Source: Agilicoccus flavus | GTDB taxonomy: Bacteria; Actinomycetota; Actinomycetes; Actinomycetales; Dermatophilaceae | Length of the DNA stretch: 64,000 nt | NCBI RefSeq assembly: GCF_014857905.1 | Contig: NZ_JACYXE010000009.1 | Span: 124,001 to 188,000, forward strand | Reading direction: 5' to 3' | Shown here: positions 17,298 to 25,711 of the stretch, piece after piece | How the letters are laid out: each line of letters begins with the position of its first letter | Position numbering within the stretch: the first letter of the stretch is position 1 | Made by a program: the position numbers and the translations under genes | Notes under the pieces: generated by a model | Databases searched by the model: none | What the model saw: the letters and a program-made list of their open reading frames with translations, nothing else | What the model was told of the DNA's origin: nothing

Positions 17298-18376
17298 AGG
17301 ACCACCACCGAGCGCAGGATCTTGCCGCCGTGCATCTTCTCCAGGGCCGCCTCGACGTCCTCGATACCGATGCGCTCGGTGACGAACGCGTCGAGGTCGA
17401 GCCGCCCCTGCCGGTAGAGGTCGACGAGCATCGGGAAGTCGCGCTCCGGCAGGCAGTCGCCGTACCAGCTCGACTTCAGCGCGCCTCCGCGCCCGAAGAC
17501 GTCGAGCAGGGGCAGCTCGATCGTCATCTCCGGCGTCGGCACGCCGACGAGGACCACCCGGCCGGCGAGGTCGCGCGCGTAGAACGCCTGGCGGTAGGTC
17601 TCGGGACGGCCCACGGCCTCGATGACGACGTCCGCGCCGTTCCCTCCCGTGAGGTCACGGATCGCCTCGACCGGGTCCGTCTGGGCCGAGTTGACCGTGT
17701 GGGTCGCCCCGAACCGCTTCGCGTTGCCGAGCTTCTCGTCGTCGATGTCGACGGCGATGATCGTCGTCGCGCCCGCCACCGACGCACCGGCGATGGCGGC
17801 GCAGCCCACGCCGCCGCACCCGATGACGGCGACCGACTCGCCGCGGCGGATCGCGCCCGTGTTGGCGGCGGCGCCGAAGCCCGCCATGATCCCGCAGCCG
17901 AGGAGGCCGACGGCGGCGGGGTCGGCCTGCTCGACCTTCGTGCACTGCCCCGCCGCGACGAGGGTCTTCTCGGCGAAGGCGCCGATGCCGAGCGCCGGTG
18001 ACAGTTCCGTCCCGTCGGTCAGCGTCATCTTCTGCGTGGCGTTGTGCGTCGCGAAGCAGTACTGCGGCTCGCCCTTCTTGCAGGCCCGGCAGCGGCCGCA
18101 CACGGCCCGCCAGTTGAGGACGACGAAGTCGCCGACCGCGACCTCCCGCACGCCCTCGCCGACGGCGCTGACGACGCCCGCGGCCTCGTGGCCGAGGAGG
18201 AAGGGGAACTCGTCGTTGATCCCACCTTCGCGGTAGTGCAGGTCGGTGTGGCAGACGCCGCACGCCTGGATGTCGACGACCGCCTCCCCCGGACCCGGAT
18301 CGGGCACGACGATGTCGACGAGCTCGACGGGAGCTCCCTTCGACCGTGCGATGACGCCTTTGACGGTGCTGCTCAT
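17294..18376 (-). CDS. mscR: S-(hydroxymethyl)mycothiol dehydrogenase
   Basis: Zinc alcohol dehydrogenase of 360 residues that oxidises the formaldehyde-mycothiol adduct with NAD, detoxifying formaldehyde and possibly acting on S-nitrosomycothiol. The catalytic zinc site is [11 protein letters not shown] and GHEAAG; the structural zinc loop is [15 protein letters not shown]; the NAD-binding motif is [14 protein letters not shown]. The start at 18376 has GGAGG seven bases upstream. The assignment to the mycothiol class rests on overall similarity and the adjacent MBL gene; mshA and mshD in this window show that mycothiol is made. Confidence 0.9.
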   Translation of the reverse strand: MSSTVKGVIARSKGAPVELVDIVVPDPGPGEAVVDIQACGVCHTDLHYREGGINDEFPFLLGHEAAGVVSAVGEGVREVAVGDFVVLNWRAVCGRCRACKKGEPQYCFATHNATQKMTLTDGTELSPALGIGAFAEKTLVAAGQCTKVEQADPAAVGLLGCGIMAGFGAAANTGAIRRGESVAVIGCGGVGCAAIAGASVAGATTIIAVDIDDEKLGNAKRFGATHTVNSAQTDPVEAIRDLTGGNGADVVIEAVGRPETYRQAFYARDLAGRVVLVGVPTPEMTIELPLLDVFGRGGALKSSWYGDCLPERDFPMLVDLYRQGRLDLDAFVTERIGIEDVEAALEKMHGGKILRSVVVL

Positions 18377-18499
18377 GTGGATTCCTCCGCCGTGTTCCTG
18401 TGGACCTGCGACGACCGCCACATTTCCTCATGTCGGGCCGTCACGACAAGTGAACGCACCGGCGAGGTCGGGCCGACCTGCGGCGCGCGGCGGGTCGGG

Positions 18500-18997
18500 T
18501 CACCCGCGCGGGACGAGCAGGGCGGTGGCGACGGCGGCCACGCCCTCGCCCCGGCCGGTGAGGCCGAGGCCGTCGGTGGTCGTGCCGGACACGCGGACGG
18601 GCGCCCCGCACGCCTCCGACAACGCGCGCTGGGCCTCGTCGCGCCGGGTGCCGATCTTGGGGACGTTGCCGATGACCTGCACGGCGACGTTCCCCACGTC
18701 GAAACCGGCGGCCCGCACGAGCCGGGCCGCCTCGGCCAGCAGGGCGGCCCCCGACGCGCCCGCCCACTCGGGTCGGCTCGTGCCGAAGTGGGCGCCGAGG
18801 TCACCGATGCCGGCCGCCGAGAAGAGCGCGTCGCAGGCGGCGTGGGCCGCGACGTCGGCGTCGGAGTGGCCCTCGAGCCCCTGCAGTCCCTCCCACCGCA
18901 GGCCGGCCACCCACAGCGGGCGGGGCCGGTCCGGAGGCGCGAACGCATGGACGTCGGTGCCGATCCCGACGAGGGGCAGCCCCGGCGGCGCGGTCAC
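18500..18997 (-). CDS. ispF: 2-C-methyl-D-erythritol 2,4-cyclodiphosphate synthase
   Basis: Trimeric MEP-pathway enzyme of 165 residues that cyclises CDP-methylerythritol phosphate. Motifs are IGTDVHAF with the zinc-ligand Asp and His, [14 protein letters not shown] with the third His, and GDLGAHFG. The C-terminal [15 protein letters not shown] completes the nucleotide site. The GTG start overlaps the ispD stop as GTGA, so ispD and ispF are co-translated. Confidence 0.95.
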   Translation of the reverse strand: MTAPPGLPLVGIGTDVHAFAPPDRPRPLWVAGLRWEGLQGLEGHSDADVAAHAACDALFSAAGIGDLGAHFGTSRPEWAGASGAALLAEAARLVRAAGFDVGNVAVQVIGNVPKIGTRRDEAQRALSEACGAPVRVSGTTTDGLGLTGRGEGVAAVATALLVPRG

Positions 18998-19704
18998 GGG
19001 CGTCCCCCCTGCCCCGCCGGCGTTCGCGCCGCAAGGCCGGCGGACACGAGCGCCTCGGCGCGGCGCAGGTCGTCGGGGCCGGTGATCTTGAAGGCTAGGT
19101 CGCTGCCCTCGACGACCACCACCGTCTCGCCCATGGCCTCGACGAGGGCGGCGTCGTCGGTGGCGAGCCCGCCGCCGGCGTGGGCAGCGGCGATGACGTC
19201 GGGACGGAACCCCTGCGGGGTCTGGACGGCGCGCAGGCTGCCCCGGTCGGGCGTGGCGACGACGCGCCCGGCGGCGTCCACCGCCTTGATGGTGTCGGTG
19301 ACGAGCAGACCGGGCACGACGCCGGCGGCCCCCGCCCGGACGGCGGCGACGACCCGCTCGAAGTGCGCGGGCGGCGCGAGGCAGCGGGCGCAGTCGTGGA
19401 TGAGCACGACGTCGTGCCCGGGAGGCAGGACGGACAGACCGAGGGCCACCGAGTGGCTCCGCTCGGGCCCACCCGGGACGACGACCGCGGCCTGCGCCTC
19501 GAGCGGACTCAACAGCTCACGGGCCTGGTCGAGGTGGGTGGGGGGCGCGACCACGACGACCGTGCCGACCTCCGGGACGCCGAACGCCTGGTCGAGCGCC
19601 CACCGCAGGAGTGGACGCCCGGCCAGGCGGACGAAGGCCTTGGGTTCACCGGCCCCCAGTCGCAGGCCGGCACCGGCCGCGACGACGAGGACGGCGACGC
19701 TCAG
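18994..19704 (-). CDS. ispD: 2-C-methyl-D-erythritol 4-phosphate cytidylyltransferase
   Basis: MEP-pathway cytidylyltransferase of 236 residues. The essential N-terminal nucleotide motif [18 protein letters not shown] must be translated, yet no ATG, GTG or TTG is in frame before it. The only near-cognate start is CTG at 19704, which overlaps the carD stop as CTGA, with GAGG about ten bases upstream. The first conventional start (GTG at 19554) would delete the active site. Other motifs are [10 protein letters not shown] and RAVQTPQGF. Probably translated by reinitiation from carD. Confidence 0.88.
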   Translation of the reverse strand: MSVAVLVVAAGAGLRLGAGEPKAFVRLAGRPLLRWALDQAFGVPEVGTVVVVAPPTHLDQARELLSPLEAQAAVVVPGGPERSHSVALGLSVLPPGHDVVLIHDCARCLAPPAHFERVVAAVRAGAAGVVPGLLVTDTIKAVDAAGRVVATPDRGSLRAVQTPQGFRPDVIAAAHAGGGLATDDAALVEAMGETVVVVEGSDLAFKITGPDDLRRAEALVSAGLAARTPAGQGGRP

Positions 19705-20183
19705 GAGGCCAGCACCTCGTCGAGGAGCGTCTCGGCACGCATCTCGTCGGTGTTCTCGGCGAGCGCGAGCTCGGAGACGAGGATCTTGCGCGCCTTGCCC
19801 AGCATCCGCTTCTCGCCGGCTGAGAGGCCGCGGTCCTTCTCGCGGCGCCAGAGGTCGCGGACGACCTCGGCCACCTTGATGACGTCGCCCGACGCCAGCT
19901 TCTCGAGATTGGCCTTGAACCGGCGCGACCAGTTGGTCGGCTCCTCGGCGTGCGGGGAGCGCAGCACCTCGAAGACGCGATCCAGGCCGTCCTGACCGAC
20001 GACGTCGCGGACACCCACGAGGTCGCAGTTGTCGGCCGGAACCTGGATGGTGAGGTCACCCTCGGCGACCTTGAGGACGAGGATCATCTTCTCTTCGCCC
20101 TTGATGGTGCGGGTGTTGATCTGTTCGATGAGTGCTGCCCCGTGATGCGGGTAAACGACCGTATCGCCGACCTTGAAGACCAT
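19701..20183 (-). CDS. carD: CarD-family transcriptional regulator
   Basis: RNA-polymerase-binding regulator of 160 residues. The N-terminal Tudor-like RID ([18 protein letters not shown]) binds the polymerase beta subunit, and the helical C-terminal domain (about 60-160, including W86 in NWSRRFKAN) contacts the upstream edge of the open complex and stabilises it. In mycobacteria CarD is essential and controls rRNA transcription. GAAAGGGG precedes the start. It heads a carD-ispD-ispF unit and is divergent from an lpqE-like lipoprotein, the order seen in Mycobacterium. Confidence 0.95.
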   Translation of the reverse strand: MVFKVGDTVVYPHHGAALIEQINTRTIKGEEKMILVLKVAEGDLTIQVPADNCDLVGVRDVVGQDGLDRVFEVLRSPHAEEPTNWSRRFKANLEKLASGDVIKVAEVVRDLWRREKDRGLSAGEKRMLGKARKILVSELALAENTDEMRAETLLDEVLAS

Positions 20184-20210
20184 GTGTGATAGACCCCTTT
20201 CGCGGCTTCC

Positions 20211-20216
20211 AGGTTA
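20211..20216 (-). promoter_or_regulatory. Candidate -10 element of carD
   Basis: TAACCT on the minus strand, about 27 bases before the carD start, within GTGTTAACCTGG. The spacing leaves room for a short leader that includes the GAAAGGGG ribosome site. The -35 region is poor, as often in actinobacteria. Confidence 0.4.
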
Positions 20217-20604
20217 ACACGCCCCGCGTGCTCCACGGAACTGCGACGTCGATATCTGCGCTGGTCAGGGCCTCGGCGTCGCGAAATGACCCGCGGGTAG
20301 GGGTTGACACCTGGACAGTCGTGCGGGTATCGCGCGACATAGTGCCGCCCCCCGGGGCGCCCACCACGGGTCGCCCACCGCTTCCGACCGGGGACGACGC
20401 GACGGCCCGTCGGTGGCCCCTCGCAGGTCCGCCGCGGCCCCTGCACACGTCCTCCGTCGGCCCGTCGCGGGCCTCTCCGGGACACGCCGGTGAGCGCCCC
20501 CCGGCGGCGGGTGGCCCGCCCCCCCGGCCGCTGCGACGACGCGGGGCTCACGAAGCGCGGGCCGCTCCGCGACGCAGCCGGCCCCGGGCCGGTATCCTGA
20601 CCGC
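20217..20604. other. carD/lpqE divergent intergenic region
   Basis: No gene seen in nearly 390 bases. TTGACA at 20304-20309 and TATCGC at 20328-20333 (18-base spacer) form a plausible plus-strand promoter pointing to the lipoprotein gene. TATCCT at 20593-20598 sits six bases before the lipoprotein start and could drive a leaderless transcript. Confidence 0.4.
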
Positions 20605-21267
20605 GTGATGCGACGACACGCCGGCAGCGACCCGACCCCCACCGCCTCCCGCCGCGGGAGCCGCGGTGCGCGCACGGCCAAGGTGGCCGCCCTCGCGGCG
20701 GCCGCGACGCTGACCCTCGGGGCGTGCCAGTGGACGTCGACGATCCAGACCGACCGCCAGTACGTCCCCGCCGACGGCTGGGAGGCGAACGTGGGCCCGC
20801 TCGAGCTCCGGAACGTGCTCGTCGTCGCCGAGAAGCAGGGCGGACCCGGCAACGTCGTCGGTTACGCGGTCAACTCCTCCGATCAGCCGGTCGACGTGAG
20901 CGTCGCGGGCGCGCAGGGCGGCGCCAAGATCGTCGTCCCGGCCCGGGGCTCGGCGCAGCTCACGCAGGCGAACGGCCCCGCCACCACCCTGGCGAAGGTC
21001 GACGCGGCTCCGGGCGCGTACACGAACGTCCGCATCGAGACGAGCGTCGGCGGGACCGACATCCAGGCTCCGGTGCTGCCGGCCACCGAGTACTACAAGA
21101 CACTGGCCCCCACCGGCGGCGCCGCCCAGCCCACCGGCTCGGCGCCCCCCGCCGCCACGGGCACCCAGGAGCCGGCACCCACGACCACGGCGACGCCCGC
21201 CCCGACCGCCACGCAGCCGGAGACCACGCAGACGGCTCCGGCCACCCCGACGTCCACCGCAGGCTGA
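20605..21267 (+). CDS. LpqE-like lipoprotein
   Basis: Secreted lipoprotein of about 220 residues. A basic N-terminus and hydrophobic segment end in lipobox TLGAC (C41 with the GTG start). The mature domain (about 50-160) is a beta sandwich of the LpqE/DUF461-like type: VGPLELRNVLVVAEKQGGPG then NSSDQPVDVSV. The last 60 residues are low-complexity Thr/Pro/Ala repeats. Position and orientation next to carD match LpqE of Mycobacterium. The function is unknown; related PCu(A)C domains bind copper, but no Met/His-rich site is visible. Start GTG at 20605 or ATG at 20608. Confidence 0.8.
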   Translation: MMRRHAGSDPTPTASRRGSRGARTAKVAALAAAATLTLGACQWTSTIQTDRQYVPADGWEANVGPLELRNVLVVAEKQGGPGNVVGYAVNSSDQPVDVSVAGAQGGAKIVVPARGSAQLTQANGPATTLAKVDAAPGAYTNVRIETSVGGTDIQAPVLPATEYYKTLAPTGGAAQPTGSAPPAATGTQEPAPTTTATPAPTATQPETTQTAPATPTSTAG

Positions 21268-21482
21268 GCCGACACTCGTCGACGGCCCACGGCCCCGCAG
21301 GCCGGGCGGCCCCGCTCCGAGGGTCGGGCCCACGGGTCGACGCCGGCGGCACCCTGCATCGCGTTCAGGCCTGGATCGCGTTCAGGCGCTCTCTCGCGCT
21401 CCGGCGGCGGCACAGAACGGCGGCGACTTCCGCGAGGCCGGCGGGGTCGGCACCCATGTCGTCGCCTCCTGGAAGGGCGTGG

Positions 21483-22163
21483 TCAGGTCTCGAACTTGTA
21501 GCCGAGCCCGCGCACGGTGACGATGTGGCGAGGGTGCGACGGGTCGGGCTCGATCTTGGCCCGCAGGCGCTTGACGTGCACGTCGAGGGTCTTCGTGTCG
21601 CCCACGTAGTCGCTGCCCCAGACCCGGTCGATGAGCTGAAGGCGGGTCAGGACGCGCCCCGAGTTGCGCAGCAGCATCTCGAGCAGCTCGAACTCCTTGA
21701 GCGGCAGCGACACCGTCGCCCCGTCGATCGTCACCACGTGCCGCTCGACGTCCATGCGGACCGGTCCCGCCTCGACGACGTTCGACATGAGCGCCTCGGG
21801 TTCGGCCTGCCGGCGGAGCACGGCCTTGATGCGGGCGAGGAGTTCGCGGGTCGAGTACGGCTTGGTCACGTAGTCGTCGGCGCCGATCTCGAGCCCGACG
21901 ACCTTGTCGATCTCCCCGTCCTTGGCGGTGAGCATGATGACGGGCACCATCGACGTCTGTCGGATCGTGCGGCAGACGTCGACCCCCGACAGGCCGGGGA
22001 GCATGAGGTCCAGCAGCACGAGGTCGGCTCCGGATCGCTCGAACTCGGTGAGCGCGTCGGGGCCCGTCTCGGCGACGGCGACGTCGTACCCCTCCTTGCG
22101 CAGCAGGTACGACAGCGGGTCGGAGAACGATTCCTCGTCCTCGACGACCAGGATCCGGGTCAT
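21483..22163 (-). CDS. regX3: Phosphate-responsive response regulator RegX3/PhoP
   Basis: OmpR-class regulator of 226 residues. The receiver domain has acidic pocket VVEDEE, phospho-acceptor D52 in LLDLMLPG and Lys in VTKPYS. The winged-helix C-terminus (LKEFELLEMLLRN, then VHVKRLRAKIEPDP and RGLGYKFE) binds DNA. In actinobacteria this regulator activates pst and pho genes under phosphate starvation by binding 11-nt GTTCAC-type repeats, and such repeats lie upstream of phoU and pstS here. It overlaps senX3 by ATGA. Confidence 0.95.
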   Translation of the reverse strand: MTRILVVEDEESFSDPLSYLLRKEGYDVAVAETGPDALTEFERSGADLVLLDLMLPGLSGVDVCRTIRQTSMVPVIMLTAKDGEIDKVVGLEIGADDYVTKPYSTRELLARIKAVLRRQAEPEALMSNVVEAGPVRMDVERHVVTIDGATVSLPLKEFELLEMLLRNSGRVLTRLQLIDRVWGSDYVGDTKTLDVHVKRLRAKIEPDPSHPRHIVTVRGLGYKFET

Positions 22164-23419
22164 CGTGCGTCCTTTCGGTCGAGCATGGGTTCGGGTGTCG
22201 GCCGGGCGTCCTCCCCGGCCAGGGGGATCCGGATCGTGAAGGTCGACCCGTGCCCGGGCGAGCTCCACAGCGTCACCTCGCCCCCGTGGTTGGTGCAGAT
22301 GTGTTTGACGATGGCGAGGCCGAGGCCGGTTCCTCCCGTGGCCCGCGAGCGGGCCGCGTCGACGCGGTAGAACCGCTCGAAGACCCGGGCCTGGTCGGCG
22401 CGGCTGATCCCGGTGCCCTGGTCGGCGACCGCGATCTCGACGGTCTGGCCGACCGGCCGGACCGAGACGGCGACGCGGGTGTCGTTCGGGGAGTAGTTGA
22501 CCGCGTTGGACAGCAGGTTGGACACGGCGGTCCGGAGCAGGGCGGGATCGCCGTAGACGCACGGATCGCCCTCGACGGCGAGGGCGACGGTGATGTCGCG
22601 GCCCTCGGCGAGGGCGCTCGTCATCTCCAGGGCGTCCTGCGCCACGTCGCGGACGCGGACGAGCTCGGGCTCGGTGACGGATTCCGACGCCTGCAGCCGC
22701 GACAGGTCGACGATCTCCTTGACAAGCTTGGTGAGCCGGTTGCTCTCGATGACGATGCGCCGGGCGAACCGGTCGACGGCCTCGGGGTCGTCCTTCGCGT
22801 CGAGGACGGCCTCGGCGAGGAGGGCGATCCCGCCGACCGGGGTCTTGAGCTCGTGGCTGACGTTGGCGACGAAGTCGCGCCGGACGTGTTCGACCTGCCG
22901 CGCCCGCGTCCGGTCCTCGACGAGCAGGAGCACGTCGCCGTCGAAGAGGCGCGCCGCGCGCGCCGCGACGCTGAGCCGGCCCTCACCCACCGGACCCCGG
23001 GCGAGGTCGAGTTCCGCCTCGTGGATCGCCTCGTCGCGCCGCGCGGCCCGCGCGAGCTCCCGCAGCTGGGCGTGGACCAGTTCCCGCCCGCGGACGAGCC
23101 CCTGCCGCCGGGCCCCCGGGCTGGCGTGGACGACCGCGTCGCTCGGGTCGAGCACGACTCCCGCGGAGGCGAGCAGCGGCAGCAGCGACTCGATGCCGAG
23201 GTCGGCCGACGCGGCCCCCGACGGTGCAGCCCCGTTCACGGAGCCGCCGCCGATCCGGTGGCCTCCGCGCGAGACGGGCGACCCGGCCGGCTCGGCCGAC
23301 GCGGGCGAACCCAGGTGGCCCGGGCGGCCCCGCCGGGCGGCCGCCCACGAAGCCGCGAGGAACCCGACGAGGGCGCCGGCCACCAGCGACGCGAGCAGGA
23401 GCGGCACCGACACAGTCAC
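22160..23419 (-). CDS. senX3: Phosphate sensor histidine kinase SenX3/PhoR
   Basis: Membrane histidine kinase of 419 residues. The N-terminus has a hydrophobic anchor (about 4-27). A short region, then a PAS-like domain (about 75-170), precedes the DHp helix with phospho-acceptor H189 in ANVSHELKTP. The ATP-binding domain has N-box NLLSNAVNYSP, G1 DQGTGI and G2 GGTGLGLAIVKH. It phosphorylates RegX3 when phosphate is scarce; PhoU and the Pst transporter are thought to hold it inactive. Divergent from phoU. Confidence 0.94.
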   Translation of the reverse strand: MTVSVPLLLASLVAGALVGFLAASWAAARRGRPGHLGSPASAEPAGSPVSRGGHRIGGGSVNGAAPSGAASADLGIESLLPLLASAGVVLDPSDAVVHASPGARRQGLVRGRELVHAQLRELARAARRDEAIHEAELDLARGPVGEGRLSVAARAARLFDGDVLLLVEDRTRARQVEHVRRDFVANVSHELKTPVGGIALLAEAVLDAKDDPEAVDRFARRIVIESNRLTKLVKEIVDLSRLQASESVTEPELVRVRDVAQDALEMTSALAEGRDITVALAVEGDPCVYGDPALLRTAVSNLLSNAVNYSPNDTRVAVSVRPVGQTVEIAVADQGTGISRADQARVFERFYRVDAARSRATGGTGLGLAIVKHICTNHGGEVTLWSSPGHGSTFTIRIPLAGEDARPTPEPMLDRKDAR

Positions 23420-23489
23420 TCCCGAAGGCTACGACGGCCCGGTGGTGCGGACGTCCACGCGGCGGCCGGGCGGGCCCGCGTCGGGAAGT

Positions 23490-23522
23490 GTTCACCTGGG
23501 AGGCCATCCGCGTTCACGGACG
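23490..23522 (+). promoter_or_regulatory. PHO-box-like direct repeats between senX3 and phoU
   Basis: GTTCACCTGGG and GTTCACGGACG are separated by exactly one 11-nt unit (AGGCCATCCGC). That makes three 11-nt units, of which the middle is degenerate. The unit length and GTTCAC core agree with the PhoP/RegX3 site and with the box upstream of pstS in this window. Located 118 bases before phoU, it could serve phoU and, divergently, senX3-regX3. Confidence 0.6.
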
Positions 23523-23639
23523 CCTGACACGGTCGACTCGGTCCGCGGCTCGCGGACCACCTGTGACGCCTGCCCGGCCCGCCTCGGCGCCGGGCGGCGC
23601 CCACCCAGCGCTCGACCGAGCTCGACCGAGAAGGACACC

Positions 23640-24308
23640 ATGCGCGACGCGTTCCACGAGGACCTCGACAACATCTCCGACCGCCTCGTCGAGATGACGC
23701 GGCTCGCGGGGTCAGCGATGTCGCGGGCGACCACCTCGCTGCTCGACGCCGACCTCGAGCTCGCCGAGAGCGTCATCGACGCCGACCACCAGATCGACGC
23801 CATCCGCAACGACATCGACAACCTCGCGGTCGAGCTGATCGCCCGCCAGCAGCCGGTCGCGACCGACCTGCGGATCGTCGTCACGGCACTGCACATGGCC
23901 TCGAGCCTGGAGCGCATGGGCGACCTCGCCGAGCACGTCGCGAAGGTCACGCGGCTGCGCTTCCCCGACTCCGCGGTGCCCGCCGAGGCCCGCGGCATCA
24001 TCACCGACATGGGCCAGGTCGCCGTGCGCCTCATCTCGCAGGCCGGGTCGATCATCGCGGCCAAGGACGTGGACGCGGCTAAGTCCCTCGAGGCCGACGA
24101 CGACTTCATGGACCGGCTCCACCGCAGCGTCTTCACGATGCTCGCCGCCGACTCCTGGGCGCACCCGACCCAGACGTCGGTGGACCTCACCCTGCTCAGT
24201 CGCTACTTCGAGCGCTTCGGGGACCACGCGGTCTCCGTGGCCCGCCAGGTCGTCTACCTCGTGACCGGCGAGTGGGAGCACCGCATCCTCGCCGAGGAGC
24301 AGGCCTGA
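23640..24308 (+). CDS. phoU: Phosphate signalling protein PhoU
   Basis: All-helical protein of 222 residues with two tandem PhoU repeats. The metal/phosphate-binding helices show IDNLAVELIARQQPVATDLR and the matching LSRYFERFGDHAVSVARQV. SLERMGDLAEHVAKV is the family hallmark. It links the Pst transporter to the SenX3 kinase and represses the pho regulon when phosphate is plentiful. The start at 23640 has AAGGA five bases upstream. Confidence 0.94.
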   Translation: MRDAFHEDLDNISDRLVEMTRLAGSAMSRATTSLLDADLELAESVIDADHQIDAIRNDIDNLAVELIARQQPVATDLRIVVTALHMASSLERMGDLAEHVAKVTRLRFPDSAVPAEARGIITDMGQVAVRLISQAGSIIAAKDVDAAKSLEADDDFMDRLHRSVFTMLAADSWAHPTQTSVDLTLLSRYFERFGDHAVSVARQVVYLVTGEWEHRILAEEQA

Positions 24309-24353
24309 CCGACGCTCGACACGTGAGCGGCCCCCGCTCGCGGCGGTCGCACG

Positions 24354-24389
24354 ACACGAGGCGGGACCCGTCGGGTCCCGGCCTCGTGT
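24354..24389. terminator. Bidirectional terminator between phoU and gpmA
   Basis: ACACGAGGC-GGGACCC and GGGTCCC-G-GCCTCGTGT enclose GTC. It sits between two convergent genes and could stop both. Confidence 0.75.
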
Positions 24390-24422
24390 TCGTCGTGACG
24401 TGCCTGAGCTGCTCGGACCGCC

Positions 24423-25166
24423 TCAGCGGCCCTGTCCCGCGACCGCGGCGATCGCGTCCTTGGCCGCCTCGGGGTCGAGGTACTCGCCGCCGGGGACGGT
24501 CGGCGACATGTCCTCGTCGAGGCGGTAGACGAGCGGGATGCCGGTCGGGATGTTGAGCCCGGCGATGTCCTCGTCCGAGATCCCGTCGAGGTGCTTGACG
24601 AGCGCGCGCAGGCTGTTCCCGTGGGCGGCCACGCAGACGACCTTGCCGGCGCGCAGGTCGGGGACGATCGAGCTCTCCCAGTAGGGGAGCATGCGGGTGA
24701 CGACGTCCTTCAGGCACTCGGTGTCGGGCGCCGTGCCGTCGATGTCGGCGTACCGCGGGTCGCCCGCCTGGCTCCACTCGTCGTCGGCGGGCAGGGGCGG
24801 CGGCGGGACGTCGTAGGAGCGACGCCATTGCATGAACTGCTCCTCGCCGTACTCGTCGCGGATCTCCTTCTTGTTCTTGCCCTGGAGCGCGCCGTAGTGC
24901 CGTTCGTTGAGCCGCCACGACCGGGTCACGGGGATCCACAGGCGGTCGGCGGCGTCGAGCGCGAGGTTCGCGGTGGTGATGGCCCGGCGCAGGAGCGAGG
25001 TGTGCAGCACGTCGGGCAGCACGCCGGCGTCGGCGAGCAGCTTGCCGCCGCGCGCGGCCTCCTCGCGACCCTTGTCGGACAGGCCCACGTCGACCCAGCC
25101 GGTGAACAGGTTCTTGGCGTTCCACTCGCTCTCGCCGTGGCGGAGGAGCACGAGGGTGTAGGTCAT
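24423..25166 (-). CDS. gpmA: 2,3-bisphosphoglycerate-dependent phosphoglycerate mutase
   Basis: Glycolytic mutase of 247 residues interconverting 3- and 2-phosphoglycerate through a phospho-His. The catalytic motif [18 protein letters not shown] is at the N-terminus; [18 protein letters not shown] supplies the Glu and substrate contacts, and [16 protein letters not shown] the second His. It follows ybjN with a 4-base ATGA overlap, giving a unit mshA-ybjN-gpmA. Mycobacterium has the same neighbourhood next to senX3. Confidence 0.95.
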   Translation of the reverse strand: MTYTLVLLRHGESEWNAKNLFTGWVDVGLSDKGREEAARGGKLLADAGVLPDVLHTSLLRRAITTANLALDAADRLWIPVTRSWRLNERHYGALQGKNKKEIRDEYGEEQFMQWRRSYDVPPPPLPADDEWSQAGDPRYADIDGTAPDTECLKDVVTRMLPYWESSIVPDLRAGKVVCVAAHGNSLRALVKHLDGISDEDIAGLNIPTGIPLVYRLDEDMSPTVPGGEYLDPEAAKDAIAAVAGQGR

Positions 25167-25711
25167 GCCTCCACCCTAGGAGGACCCCCCTCGCCCTGCG
25201 AATCGCCCTGTTCCTCCATGAGGTGGGCGAATGCCTCGAGGTTGCGCCGGGACTCCCCGCGCGAAGTCCGCCAGGCCCACTCCCGCCGGATCGAGGTGAG
25301 GAAACCGAGGGCCAGCAGGTCGTTGAAGCACGAGTCGGCGGCGTCGAGCACGACTCCGAGAAGGCGGTCGAGCGGGTCGTCGTCGAGCGCGGCGATCGGC
25401 AGGCGGCCCACGACGTAGACGTCTCCGGCGGCGTCGATCGCGTACGCGAGCCCCGGCGTCCGCAGGTTGCGGCGCAGGAGGAAACGGTAGACCTCGGCGT
25501 GGTTCTCGTCGGGGTTGCGGACGACGAACGCCGACGCGGACACGTCCCGCTCCCCCACGACGAGCGACAGCACGGTGCGCAGCTTCTTCTCCCCGGGGAG
25601 GACGAGCACGACCTCGCCGCCGCGGCTGCCGCGCTCCGCGTCGAGCTCGGCCGAGCGCGCGAACGCCAGCAGGCGCTCGACGACCTCCTCGCGGTCGGGC
25701 CCGGCGCTCAT
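25163..25711 (-). CDS. YbjN domain-containing protein
   Basis: Protein of 182 residues with the alpha/beta YbjN fold: [41 protein letters not shown] and [18 protein letters not shown]. The fold resembles type III secretion chaperones and is often encoded near mshA in actinobacteria. Its biochemical role is unknown. It overlaps mshA upstream and gpmA downstream by four bases each. Confidence 0.85.
   Translation of the reverse strand: MSAGPDREEVVERLLAFARSAELDAERGSRGGEVVLVLPGEKKLRTVLSLVVGERDVSASAFVVRNPDENHAEVYRFLLRRNLRTPGLAYAIDAAGDVYVVGRLPIAALDDDPLDRLLGVVLDAADSCFNDLLALGFLTSIRREWAWRTSRGESRRNLEAFAHLMEEQGDSQGEGGPPRVEA

Noticed and set aside
20304-20333. TTGACA/TATCGC promoter as the main lpqE promoter
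   Set aside because: It is about 270 bases upstream with an 18-base spacer and poor -10; the TATCCT near the start fits better, so it is only mentioned.
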